DNA of 47,543 nucleotides from Erysipelotrichaceae bacterium (GTDB lineage: Bacteria; Bacillota_I; Bacilli_A; Erysipelotrichales; Erysipelotrichaceae), in assembly GCA_016280635.1 (NCBI GenBank), contig JAEEHC010000036.1, positions 1-47,543 on the forward strand, in the 5' to 3' direction. This document shows, in pieces, positions 24,201 to 32,735 of this stretch. The notes beneath the pieces were generated by a model that saw nothing but the letters and a program-made list of their open reading frames with translations, was not told the DNA's origin and ran no database searches. The position numbers and the translations under genes are program-made. Within the stretch, counting starts at the first letter, position 1; each line of letters opens with the position of its first letter.

Positions 24201-24983
24201 TCATTCTTGTCTTAAGTAATTATTGTCCAGCGCGATGATGACGCCTTGCAGCATGTCGTTGCCGCTGCTGCTGCCGACTTCCTTCAGCAAAGAGATGTTT
24301 TGACGCAGTCTGACTTCATCTTCCTCCAGTAAGCCCAGAAGCCTCTGGGAAAAGTTGCCGCGCAGCGCATTTATCAGATACTTGAGACTGACATCCGTTG
24401 TCAGTCCTTTCATTTCAGCTCCGTCAAATGATTCATAACTCACACCCAGACTCTGCAGCACCATCAGGATACCGACAATGGCATCATCAGCTGCCGGGGT
24501 CAGGCCGTCGCCATACCCGATAACCGGCAACACCTCGCGGAAGTCGTGGTTTTTTGCCAGATTCCTAAGCTTTTCCTCAACAAGACGGCGCCGGCTTTCA
24601 TTCAGATGCGCCAGTCCGCTTATCTCGCCACGGTACGATCCTATGATCCGGCATCCGCTTTCTCTGAAGCCGGCTGTCAGTCGGCAGTTCTGATTTCTCG
24701 TCTTCCCATAATCAATGATAAGATCTCCCATCTGCAGTCTGTTGTCGCTGAAGATTATCTCTTCATCACACCGACAAAGAGCCAGCCGGGAAAAAGCCGC
24801 AGTGCTGATGATCAGAGAATCAGGAACAGACGGCGTTCCCTGAGGCAGAATGGTAAACAGGCTGTCATAATCATCCAGAAGGATATTAACAGCCTGCCTG
24901 AATTGCGAATGTATGCGGCCGCTATAGCCGTTCCTTTTCAGGAAATGCTCAGTCAGCGTCTTTACACAAGCCTGACAGATCAT
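24201..24983 (-). CDS. DUF2877 protein (AllH/YlbF-like)
   Basis: 260 residues. The family signature GYGDGLTPAADDAIVGIL is present near residue 165; the usual G-D-D is A-D-D here. DUF2877 proteins are encoded with FdrA and DUF1116 proteins; in E. coli that trio (AllF, AllG, AllH) is reported as oxamate transcarbamylase, which makes carbamoyl phosphate and oxamate from oxalurate. The start overlaps the kinase stop by four bases (ATGA), so it is coupled. It is the final gene of the operon. The true substrate of this version is unknown. Confidence 0.85.
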   Translation of the reverse strand: MICQACVKTLTEHFLKRNGYSGRIHSQFRQAVNILLDDYDSLFTILPQGTPSVPDSLIISTAAFSRLALCRCDEEIIFSDNRLQMGDLIIDYGKTRNQNCRLTAGFRESGCRIIGSYRGEISGLAHLNESRRRLVEEKLRNLAKNHDFREVLPVIGYGDGLTPAADDAIVGILMVLQSLGVSYESFDGAEMKGLTTDVSLKYLINALRGNFSQRLLGLLEEDEVRLRQNISLLKEVGSSSGNDMLQGVIIALDNNYLRQE

Positions 24984-26176
24984 TTCCGCTTACCGTTCAG
25001 ATATTCTACGGTCTCCCGGGCCAGAACCAGTTCTTCGTTGGTTTCCACAGCGTAGACCTTTACCCGGCTGTCGGGGGCGGAAATCAGAATGTCCTGCTGA
25101 GAAGTACACCGGTTAGCTTCTTCATCGAGAATGACGCCGAAGCATTTCAGCCGCTCACAGACCATTTCCCTGATTATCCCGCTCTTTCGGCCAATGCCGC
25201 CGGTAAAGACGATGCCGTCCAGCCCCTGCAGGTAAGCCGTGAACATGCCGATGTAGCCGACGATGCCGTCAACAAAACTGCGGACCGCCAGATCAGCGCG
25301 ATGATCACCTTGCTGGGCAGCAGTCAGGACCTCACGCATGTCATTACTGAGACCGCTGACCCCCAGCAGGCCGCCGTTCGAGCCAAGTTGCCGGAAAGCT
25401 TCTTCATAGCTTCCCAGCTTTTCCGCCAGCGTCGGAAGACAGAAGCAGTCAAAGTCGCCAACCCGGTTATTCTGGAAGAGACCGGACTGCGGCGTGGCGC
25501 CCATGGAGCTGGCAACGCTGCGGCCATCATCAATGGCGCAAAGGGAACAGGAACCGCCCAGGTGAATGGAAATCAGTTTCCGGACTGTTGGATCCAGCTG
25601 CTTCATCCGGCCGGCAATGTATTCGTGGGAAGACCCGTGAAAGCCGTATTTCCTGATGCCGTATTTTTCATACCATTCATAATTCACCCCGTAAACGGTT
25701 CTCTCTTCCGGTATGGTCTGATGAAAAGCCGTCTCAAAATGGGCAAGCTGAAGCAGGGATGGGTAGCGGCTGCGGATGGCTTCCATCAGCTGGATGTAAA
25801 TGGGATTATGAGTCGGAGCGAAGGGAACCATTTCCTTCATGACCGCGAGCAGTTCATTATCCACCACCCTGGTGCCGCTGATCCGGCCGCCGTGAACCGC
25901 CTTGTAACAGATCGCGTCAACGTCGGTCAGATCTCTCAGTACACCGGAGTCAGTCAGAACCTTCTGGCAGAAGGAAAAAGCCGTGAAATGATCTCTGCAC
26001 TCGGCAGATTCGCCGGCCGCTTCCCGTTTTAAAGCACTGATGCGATAGCGGCTGGCTGTCTTTCCGGTAAGGCTTTCCACCTCACCTTTGGCCAACTGCT
26101 CAAGTTCACCGTCATATTGATATAGTTTGAATTTATAGCTGGTTGAGCCGAGATTCAGGACAAGTATCTTTCTCAT
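24980..26176 (-). CDS. Acetate-kinase-family acyl (or carbamoyl) phosphate kinase with altered active site
   Basis: 398 residues, AckA length. Preserved family marks: NLGSTSYKFKLY (Asn8, Lys15), PTHNP (His123), YGFHGSSH (His180), NRVGDFD (Arg238) and TNEELVLARE near the end. Two key residues differ from acetate kinase: the substrate-site arginine of HRVVHGG is Lys92 (YKAVHGG), and the catalytic aspartate of FDTAFHQ is Glu148 (FETAFHQ). The enzyme should form ATP from an acyl phosphate, but its substrate is probably not acetyl phosphate. It occupies the place where E. coli has carbamate kinase in the fdrA cluster. It is coupled to the DUF1116 gene upstream and DUF2877 downstream. Confidence 0.85.
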   Translation of the reverse strand: MRKILVLNLGSTSYKFKLYQYDGELEQLAKGEVESLTGKTASRYRISALKREAAGESAECRDHFTAFSFCQKVLTDSGVLRDLTDVDAICYKAVHGGRISGTRVVDNELLAVMKEMVPFAPTHNPIYIQLMEAIRSRYPSLLQLAHFETAFHQTIPEERTVYGVNYEWYEKYGIRKYGFHGSSHEYIAGRMKQLDPTVRKLISIHLGGSCSLCAIDDGRSVASSMGATPQSGLFQNNRVGDFDCFCLPTLAEKLGSYEEAFRQLGSNGGLLGVSGLSNDMREVLTAAQQGDHRADLAVRSFVDGIVGYIGMFTAYLQGLDGIVFTGGIGRKSGIIREMVCERLKCFGVILDEEANRCTSQQDILISAPDSRVKVYAVETNEELVLARETVEYLNGKRK

Positions 26177-26178
26177 GA

Positions 26179-27438
26179 CTATTCTTTGTATTTCTCAGCG
26201 AAGGCCTTCAAAGCCTTGACGAAGCACTCCATCGGGATCCGGCCCATGCCGGCGCCGATCAGGCCGCCTTCCTTATTGAACATGCCGCCGTGGATATTGG
26301 GCTCAATTCCGGTCTTGACGACCTTGCGGATGTCAATGCCTACCGGCAGACAGTCAAAGTCAAGGTTGGGAACCACAAAGTTGGGATTCTTGGTAACACA
26401 GACCTTTTCCATGTCTCTGGTCTGCTTAATGGCATCCTTAACACTCAGACCGCGCAGGTTACAGACGATCGGGCTGGCTGCCGCTGCCATGCCGCCCATG
26501 CCGGCGCATTCGACAACGCAGCTGTCGCCTAACCAGGGCAGCTGGTCGGCAATCGTGTACTTGGTCGAGGTATACTTGCCTTCCATCATCATGGCCGGAG
26601 CCTTGAACCATTCGTCGCCCATGCCGGCTACCTTGATGCCGAATTCCACGCCATTGCCGCAGACGGCAGTAACGACCGTGGAATACGGTAAGCCGACGTT
26701 GCTCAGCATGGCCGCGCGGGCAGCTCCCTGACCGAAACAATGGAAGAAACGCGGAGTTTCAATCAGATAGGTCATGGCATCAATCAGCTGCTGCTTGGGA
26801 ATGTCAAGTTTCAGCATGTCCAAAGTGATGTCCTGCTTGAAGATGAAGTCAGCAGCCGTCTGACGGGTATGGTTTTCATCACCCATCGTAAAGCTTTCTG
26901 CCAGGATCGGCTTAAGGGGAATGCCTCCACGCCGCCTGACTACCTCTCTTAAGGGAGGCAGATACTCTTCACGCATGATCCGCAGGTTTTCCGCGATCTC
27001 CGGGGAATAAAGACCCCAGCCGCAGAAACCGCCCTGGAATCTGACGCCTTCCGCCGGGAAGGTTGCTACTCTGATTCCGGTTGCCTTGTCCTCAATGATG
27101 ATCATGGCTACCGACTTGGTAATGATGCCGGTACCGGCACCAACAGTATTGGTATCAAGAGCACTGATCATCTTGATCTTTCCTGACTTGATCAGTTCGC
27201 GGGCCTCTTCTTCATTCCTGGCCCAGCCTTCAAACAGGCAGGCCGAGATCATGCCGCGCTGATGCAGCATTACCATGTCGTCAAATTCGATTGGCGGACC
27301 GGAGTGAATTACCGTATAGTCATCCAGACCCTTGATTACCTCGCCGGCCGGCAGAATGTCAACCCATACCGGATTGGAATTAATGATGTGATCAACCGCT
27401 ACCTGATTGGCGGCCTCAATTTTTTCCTTTAAGTCCAT
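26179..27438 (-). CDS. DUF1116 protein (AllG/YlbE-like)
   Basis: 419 residues, full length for the family. Recognisable blocks are NPVWVDILPA near the N-terminus, VIHSGPPIEFDDMVMLHQRGM, a HCFGQGAARAAMLSNVGLPYSTVVTAVCGNG stretch, and GGLIGAGMGRIPMECF at the end. DUF1116 proteins occur with FdrA and are reported as part of the transcarbamylase assembly of allantoin-degrading bacteria. GTTATAGGAGG is the ribosome site. It lies between the 54-residue protein and the acyl kinase, with gaps of nine and two bases. Confidence 0.9.
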   Translation of the reverse strand: MDLKEKIEAANQVAVDHIINSNPVWVDILPAGEVIKGLDDYTVIHSGPPIEFDDMVMLHQRGMISACLFEGWARNEEEARELIKSGKIKMISALDTNTVGAGTGIITKSVAMIIIEDKATGIRVATFPAEGVRFQGGFCGWGLYSPEIAENLRIMREEYLPPLREVVRRRGGIPLKPILAESFTMGDENHTRQTAADFIFKQDITLDMLKLDIPKQQLIDAMTYLIETPRFFHCFGQGAARAAMLSNVGLPYSTVVTAVCGNGVEFGIKVAGMGDEWFKAPAMMMEGKYTSTKYTIADQLPWLGDSCVVECAGMGGMAAAASPIVCNLRGLSVKDAIKQTRDMEKVCVTKNPNFVVPNLDFDCLPVGIDIRKVVKTGIEPNIHGGMFNKEGGLIGAGMGRIPMECFVKALKAFAEKYKE

Positions 27439-27447
27439 ATATTCCTC

Positions 27448-27612
27448 CTATAACAACGCGTCCAGCAGATCTTCAATTTCCTTTGTATGCTTGACCGGCG
27501 GCTGCCAGTCGATCTGAACGACCTTGGCATGCTGCTTTTCCAGTGAATCATAGAAATTAGAGATGCCGATGTTGATGACCTTCAGTTTCTTATTTTCTTC
27601 CTTTTCCGGCAT
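27448..27612 (-). CDS. 54-aa FdrA-associated small protein
   Basis: An ORF too short for routine calling. It starts with MPEKEENKKLKVINIGISNF and ends in a DWQPP segment and an acidic helix (EIEDLLDALL). The NIG...F and DW-x-PP pattern is one I associate with short segments found next to, or as the tail of, FdrA/DUF1116 proteins. AAAGGAG, which overlaps the FdrA stop, is the ribosome site. The gap to FdrA is three bases and to DUF1116 nine, so it is a true member of the operon and probably a small subunit of the complex. Confidence in expression is good, in role low. Confidence 0.75.
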   Translation of the reverse strand: MPEKEENKKLKVINIGISNFYDSLEKQHAKVVQIDWQPPVKHTKEIEDLLDALL

Positions 27613-27615
27613 ATT

Positions 27616-29151
27616 CTATCTCCTTTCCAGCTGTTTCAGCATAGTCAGCGCGATCCTTGCCGCCTGATAGTTGCTCTCGGCAACGATTACGCCCAGTTGT
27701 TTCAGCTTTTCAATGTTTCCTTCAATGTCCTGAGGATCTTCAGGGGTTCCGCAGACATTGGCAATGATGATCTTGCCGCCCTTTTCCTTGTTCTTTTCCT
27801 TTTCAAAGAGCCGGTAATAAGGGGTAAAGGGATCCAGGGAGACACCGGGACCGGTAATGAAATCGATCAGAATGACCGCAACCTCATCATCTTCCAGTTC
27901 CTGTCTGGTCCTTCTGGCCCGCAGCATCGGGTCAAAGACCGGATGAGGCGCTTCAGCCGTGAAATCCTCAGCACCGAGATCCAGAATGGAATGGCCAACC
28001 GACTTGTGCGAATCAGCCAGTTTCTCGGCATATTTATTTTCCAGATTGGTATAGAATTTGGTTTCCGGGGAATGGCTGGTATAGTAGATCAGCCCTTCTT
28101 CCGTGAAAGTACCGCCGCAGTACAGACCGCGGAAATACTTCTGCTTTTCATCAAGGCGGGAGATGTATTTACCGCAGAGCTGCTGCAGCTGCTCATCGCT
28201 TAACCCGTAGTGATATTCCTTTCCGCTGACCAGTTCGACTGCCTTCAGGGCACAGCCTTCCAGCGAGAAGGCGGCATGGATCTTCGGATGCTTCTCATAA
28301 AGTGCTTCATCGCTGCCCAGGAAGATGGCAACTACCGGCTTGACCAGCCGGTCAGCCTCGCTCAGTACCTTGTCCATGACCGCATAATCAGCCAGTTTGC
28401 TGACCAAAACGATCACCTTGGTCTTTTCGTCACGGTCAAGCCGCTTCATGCCTTCGATCATCATGATTCCGCCGATCTCCGGGAAGAGATCCCGTCCGCC
28501 GGTACCGATCAGTTCGCTGACGCCCAGACCGCATCTTTCCACGATGCACCCGATCTCCTGAGCCCCGCTTCCCGAGGCTCCGACAATGCCCACACAGCCA
28601 TCCTTATAGATGCTTCCGGCGGCCAGACAGGTTCCCTTCAAAAGGCCGACACCGCAGTCCGGTCCCATGACCAGCTTGCCCAGGCGGCGCCCCTTTTCCT
28701 TAAGGGCCAGTTCCTGCTCCAGAGGAACATTGTCTGAGAAGATGAAAACATCCATGCCCATGTCCAGTGCCTTGTCGGCCTGTTCGTAGGCATATTCACC
28801 GGGCAGGGAAACCTGCACCAGGTCGTATTCATCTTCACTCAGATCGATTTCATCAAGGGAATCATATGAGTTGGTGTTCGTCTTGACCTTATGGTCGATG
28901 ATGTCCATGGCATACTGGATGGCTCTGTCGCAGTCATCCTCTTTATCCGCGGTTATGGCAATGACCAGATCGTTGGCGTCCGCCTCTTCTTCTAGTTCAT
29001 AGCCAAGTTCCTTCAGATTCAGGATGTTGTTGGCGGTAGCCATGGTTACCAGCGCATTCTTAACGTTTTCGTAAGTTGATACCTTATCGCTTAACCCCAT
29101 TAAACTTACCGAATCGACATAGCGATTCTTTTTCACAATGACTTTTTTCAT
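27616..29151 (-). CDS. fdrA: FdrA family protein (AllF-like, acyl-CoA synthetase fold)
   Basis: 511 residues, full length. The fold is that of succinyl-CoA synthetase alpha/beta subunits. Visible marks include GPDCGVG at 163-169 and the glycine-rich GIVGASGSGAQEIG at 188-201. In E. coli FdrA (AllF) with YlbE and YlbF is needed for oxamate transcarbamylase activity. Here it follows the ABC permease by five bases, joining transport with catabolism on one transcript. An imported substrate that is phosphorolysed, giving an acyl or carbamoyl phosphate for the neighbouring kinase, would fit; the chemistry is inferred. Confidence 0.9.
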   Translation of the reverse strand: MKKVIVKKNRYVDSVSLMGLSDKVSTYENVKNALVTMATANNILNLKELGYELEEEADANDLVIAITADKEDDCDRAIQYAMDIIDHKVKTNTNSYDSLDEIDLSEDEYDLVQVSLPGEYAYEQADKALDMGMDVFIFSDNVPLEQELALKEKGRRLGKLVMGPDCGVGLLKGTCLAAGSIYKDGCVGIVGASGSGAQEIGCIVERCGLGVSELIGTGGRDLFPEIGGIMMIEGMKRLDRDEKTKVIVLVSKLADYAVMDKVLSEADRLVKPVVAIFLGSDEALYEKHPKIHAAFSLEGCALKAVELVSGKEYHYGLSDEQLQQLCGKYISRLDEKQKYFRGLYCGGTFTEEGLIYYTSHSPETKFYTNLENKYAEKLADSHKSVGHSILDLGAEDFTAEAPHPVFDPMLRARRTRQELEDDEVAVILIDFITGPGVSLDPFTPYYRLFEKEKNKEKGGKIIIANVCGTPEDPQDIEGNIEKLKQLGVIVAESNYQAARIALTMLKQLERR

Positions 29152-29156
29152 GCGTA

Positions 29157-30158
29157 TTATGCCTCTTTTTTATCCTTTTCCTTCTGCGTGTCTCTCGACT
29201 TCTTCTTCAGGTCACTGCTTGAAGCCACCTTATCAAAGGCAATTGAGGCCAGCAGGACAGCGCCCTGCGCAAAGGTCTGCCAATAGGTGTCGACGTTCAT
29301 CATGATCAGGCCGTTGGACAGCACGCCCATGAAGATGACGCCGATCAGAACGCCCTGAAGCTTGCCTTCACCGCCGCCCAGTCTGACGCCGCCCAGCACG
29401 CAGGCCGGTACGATGAACGATTCATATCCGGCACCGCCGGTCGGCTGACCGGATCCGACCCGCCCGGCATAGACCATGCCGGCGATGGCCGCGCAGATTC
29501 CGGAAATGATATAGGCCTTATATCTGGTCGCCTTGTAGGAGATGCCGGCCAGTCTGGCCGCTTCCTGGTTACCGCCGACAGCGTAGATCTGACGGCCATA
29601 CACGCTCTTGGTCAGAATGAAGATGCCGACCGCGAACAGAATGAACATGATGATGATCTGGAACGGTACTTCCCCAAATACCAGACCCTGTCCCATGTAG
29701 GAAAGCTTGCTGGTATTGGTATCGGTGATGTATACCGGGATGCCCTTGGCCACGATGTAGGCTATGCCTCTGACCAGAACCTGAGCGCCCATGGTCGCGA
29801 TCATCGGGAACATGCCGACTTCATTGACATTGAAGCCGTTGATGGCCCCGACCAACGCCCCGATCAGGATGCAGATGGTGACGGTCAGGAAAATGTTCAT
29901 GCCGGCATTGTCCATCAAGGCGGAGAGCACGCTTATAAGGCCCATGGTCGAACTCATGGACAGGTCGACGCCGTTGGTCATGATGACCATCGACATGCCC
30001 ACCGCGCAGATGCCGTACATGGCAACCTGCTTGAGGATGTTGATGACATTCTTATAGCTCAGAAAGTTCCGGGCATTCAGTGAGAAGAATACGAACATCA
30101 GTATCAGGCATATCAGAATGGCAAATTGTGACCAGTTTACGTTAATCTTCTTTTTCAT
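29157..30158 (-). CDS. Ribose-type ABC permease (CUT2 family)
   Basis: 333 residues, about eight to ten helices. The family segment AARLAGISYKATRYKAYIISG near residue 195 (the EAA-like loop that contacts the ATPase) and GGVRLGGGEGKLQGVLIGV near 260 are intact. The C-terminus is a charged tail (KKKSRDTQKEKDKKEA). It forms the membrane channel with the ATPase encoded 18 bases upstream. CUT2 systems carry pentoses, autoinducer-2, purine nucleosides and other small polar compounds; the substrate here is open. Confidence 0.93.
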   Translation of the reverse strand: MKKKINVNWSQFAILICLILMFVFFSLNARNFLSYKNVINILKQVAMYGICAVGMSMVIMTNGVDLSMSSTMGLISVLSALMDNAGMNIFLTVTICILIGALVGAINGFNVNEVGMFPMIATMGAQVLVRGIAYIVAKGIPVYITDTNTSKLSYMGQGLVFGEVPFQIIIMFILFAVGIFILTKSVYGRQIYAVGGNQEAARLAGISYKATRYKAYIISGICAAIAGMVYAGRVGSGQPTGGAGYESFIVPACVLGGVRLGGGEGKLQGVLIGVIFMGVLSNGLIMMNVDTYWQTFAQGAVLLASIAFDKVASSSDLKKKSRDTQKEKDKKEA

Positions 30159-30176
30159 AAGCTCTTATCTCCTTCA

Positions 30177-31664
30177 TTACGCAGCGTTGGACGCGTATTT
30201 CAAAAGCGTCTGCTGATCGGCTTCATCATGCATCAGTTCCTTCATTATTCTGCCTTCATGCATGACAATGATGCGGTCAGCCATTCCCAGCATCTCCGGC
30301 ATCTCACTGGACACCATGATCAGCGTCTTGTTCTGCTGAACCAGTTCATGCATCAGGGCATATATCTCCTGCTTGGCGCCGACATCGATTCCCCGGGTCG
30401 GCTCATCGAAGATGATGACATCGCAGTTGGCAAACAGCCATTTGGCCAGAACGACTTTCTGCTGGTTGCCGCCGGAAAGATTCTTGGCCAGCTGCTGATA
30501 GGACGGTGTCTTGACCCGCAGCTTCTCACATTCCTTTTTGGTGGCATCGGTGATCTGGCGCTCATTTACGACCCCAAAGCGGGAAACGGCACCATAATCA
30601 GCCATGACCGTATTCTCCTTGATGTTGAGATGGAGGCACAGGCCGTCCTTCTTGCGGTCCTCACTTATGTAGCCGATCCGGTTTTTGATCGCCTTCTGAG
30701 GACTTGTGGGAACATATTTCTTGTCATAAAGATAGATCTCGCCGCTGTCCATCCGGTCAGCGCCGAAGATGGCCCGCATGATTTCCGTCCGTCCGGAGCC
30801 TACCAGACCGGAGAAGCCGAGGATCTCACCTTCATAGGCTTCAAAGCTGATGTCCTTCAGCAGTGAAGTGTTGAGGTGCCTGACCTCCAGCGACTTGCGT
30901 CCGCGCGGCAGGGCGGTGTGCGGATAGGAATTTGACAGTTCACGATTTACCATCAGCTTAATCAGTTCATCCTTGTTGGTATCTCTGACATTCATCGTCG
31001 TGATCATCTCACCGTCTCTGAATACCGTAACCCGGTCACAGATCTCGAAGATCTCTTCCAGGCGGTGCGAAATGTAGAGAATGGAGATGCCTTTCTGTTT
31101 CAGCTGGTCGATGATCTTGAACAGGTAGTTCAGTTCATTGCTGGTGAGGGCAGCACTGGGCTCATCCATGATGATCAGCTTGGCATTACGGCTGACCGCC
31201 TTGGCGATTTCCACCAGCTGCTGATAGCCGACCGTCAGCGTCGAGACCCGGGTGTCGATATCAATGGGAACACCCAGTTCTTCCATGATCGCCCTGGCCT
31301 GCCTCCGCATTTCCTTATCATTGATGATGCTGAATTTGTTGGGATAACGGCCGATCATGATGTTCTCGGCAACCGTCTGAAACGGCACCAGATTAAACTC
31401 CTGGTAAATCGTGGAGATTCCTCTCCTGATGGCTTCGGAAGGATTAATGTGTGAATACTCCAGGCCGTCAAAAACAATCGTGCCCTCCGTTGCCTTTTCC
31501 GCACCGGTAATGCACTTGATCAGCGTTGACTTTCCGGCTCCGTTTTCCCCAACCAGAGCGTGAACCTCTCCTCTGGTAACCTCGAAGTCAACCTTGTTGA
31601 GAGCTATGACACCCGGATAGACCTTGGTCAGTCCCTTCACTTCCAGTATTCTTTCTTCCTGCAT
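30177..31664 (-). CDS. Ribose-type ABC importer ATPase, two ABC domains
   Basis: 495 residues. The first Walker A is GENGAGKST at 39-47; the second half carries the degenerate GLVGSGRTE typical of RbsA-like proteins, and its signature LSGGNQQKVVLAKWL with FDEPTRGIDVGAK is intact. The open frame extends upstream to 31703, but GGAGG sits just before the ATG at 31664 and the family N-terminus begins there. It powers the CUT2 importer with the permease and binding protein genes on either side. Confidence 0.95.
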   Translation of the reverse strand: MQEERILEVKGLTKVYPGVIALNKVDFEVTRGEVHALVGENGAGKSTLIKCITGAEKATEGTIVFDGLEYSHINPSEAIRRGISTIYQEFNLVPFQTVAENIMIGRYPNKFSIINDKEMRRQARAIMEELGVPIDIDTRVSTLTVGYQQLVEIAKAVSRNAKLIIMDEPSAALTSNELNYLFKIIDQLKQKGISILYISHRLEEIFEICDRVTVFRDGEMITTMNVRDTNKDELIKLMVNRELSNSYPHTALPRGRKSLEVRHLNTSLLKDISFEAYEGEILGFSGLVGSGRTEIMRAIFGADRMDSGEIYLYDKKYVPTSPQKAIKNRIGYISEDRKKDGLCLHLNIKENTVMADYGAVSRFGVVNERQITDATKKECEKLRVKTPSYQQLAKNLSGGNQQKVVLAKWLFANCDVIIFDEPTRGIDVGAKQEIYALMHELVQQNKTLIMVSSEMPEMLGMADRIIVMHEGRIMKELMHDEADQQTLLKYASNAA

Positions 31665-31682
31665 GTTAATCCTCCGTGATGC

Positions 31683-31720
31683 ACAGTAACAGTTCAACCG
31701 CAAGGTTGAACTGTTACTGT
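31683..31720 (-). promoter_or_regulatory. Perfect 17-bp hairpin between binding-protein and ATPase genes
   Basis: ACAGTAACAGTTCAACC and its exact complement are separated by four bases (TTGC loop on the coding strand). It follows the binding-protein stop and precedes the ATPase ribosome site; no U tract follows, so it is not a terminator. It probably protects the 3' end of the upstream message, giving more binding protein than ATPase and permease. Confidence 0.75.
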
Positions 31721-31734
31721 ATTGTTAAATCAAA

Positions 31735-32700
31735 CTACTCTAAGGTGATACCGTTCTGCTTGCACCAGGCATCAACGTTATCGATGGTTACCGGTGTGGT
31801 TACAGTGGCAATATCCGTGATCTTTTCGCCCTTGGCGGCGGCGATGGCCTGCTGCATGTTAGCCTTGCCGGTGCCGGCCTTGTTGATGGCGACAGTGGCA
31901 CGGTAGCAGGTGTTGTCCTTGATGAGCTTCAGAGCCTTGGAGTCACCGTCGCAGGCAACTAAGAACATCTTGGAGGTATCCTTGCCGGAGGCAACAACCG
32001 CTTCATAAGCGCCCAGCATGCCGGAGTCGGTAATACCTACGAAGCCGTCCAAATCCGGATGAGCCTGCAGGATGGTCTCGGCAACGCTGACACCCTGTTC
32101 TGAAGTATAGGCATCCTGCTGGTCGACGATTTCGTACTTGACCTTGCAGTTCTCTTCCAGACCCTTTAAGATGCCTTCGCTTCTGGTTACCAGGTTAGCG
32201 CTGGTGGAATTGGTCAGGACAGCAAGCTTAACAACTTCCTTGTCAGCCAGATTGGCATTGATCCATTCAGCGGCAGCCTTGCCGATGTTGTAGCCGTATT
32301 CAGCCTGAACAACGCCTACGAAGCCGGCAATGTTCTCAAGTCTGGTGGCACCGCAGATGACCGGAATGTTGTCAGCCATCAGCTTGTCAACATATGACTG
32401 TAATGAGGGGTCAACAGGCATGACGACAACGGCATTGACGCCCTGAGTATGCCAGTTTTCCAGTGCTTCGATCTGCTTGGCGATGTCGCCGGCAGCGTCA
32501 TTGATCAGCAGTTCAACACCCTGAGCATCAGCTTCTTCCTTCATGGCATTTGACCAGTCAACCCAGAACTGGTTCTTCATGTCAACGACGGACAGACCGA
32601 CAACAAGTTTCTTGTCATCGGGCTTTTCCGGTGTCTTATTGCAGCCGACAAAGCTGAGCAGTAAGAGCACAGATACCATAATAGTCAGTAACTTTTTCAT
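31735..32700 (-). CDS. CUT2 substrate-binding lipoprotein
   Basis: 321 residues. Lipoprotein signal with lipobox SFVGC (Cys20), then a periplasmic-binding-protein type 1 fold (RbsB-like): VVGLSVVDMKNQFWVDWSNAMKEEADAQG, VVVMPVDPSLQSYVDKL and FVGITDSGMLGAYEAV. It captures the substrate outside the membrane and delivers it to the adjacent permease. AAGGAGG precedes the ATG. The NQFWVDW and PVDP segments suggest a small polar ligand, but the ligand cannot be named from sequence. Confidence 0.94.
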   Translation of the reverse strand: MKKLLTIMVSVLLLLSFVGCNKTPEKPDDKKLVVGLSVVDMKNQFWVDWSNAMKEEADAQGVELLINDAAGDIAKQIEALENWHTQGVNAVVVMPVDPSLQSYVDKLMADNIPVICGATRLENIAGFVGVVQAEYGYNIGKAAAEWINANLADKEVVKLAVLTNSTSANLVTRSEGILKGLEENCKVKYEIVDQQDAYTSEQGVSVAETILQAHPDLDGFVGITDSGMLGAYEAVVASGKDTSKMFLVACDGDSKALKLIKDNTCYRATVAINKAGTGKANMQQAIAAAKGEKITDIATVTTPVTIDNVDAWCKQNGITLE

Positions 32701-32735
32701 TTCTTTCCTCCTTATGAAAAAACCTATTTAACCAC

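Noticed and set aside
24980-26176. Plain acetate kinase of the Pta-Ack pathway
   Set aside because: The context (FdrA, DUF1116, DUF2877), absence of phosphotransacetylase, and changes at the Arg91 and Asp148 equivalents argue for another substrate.
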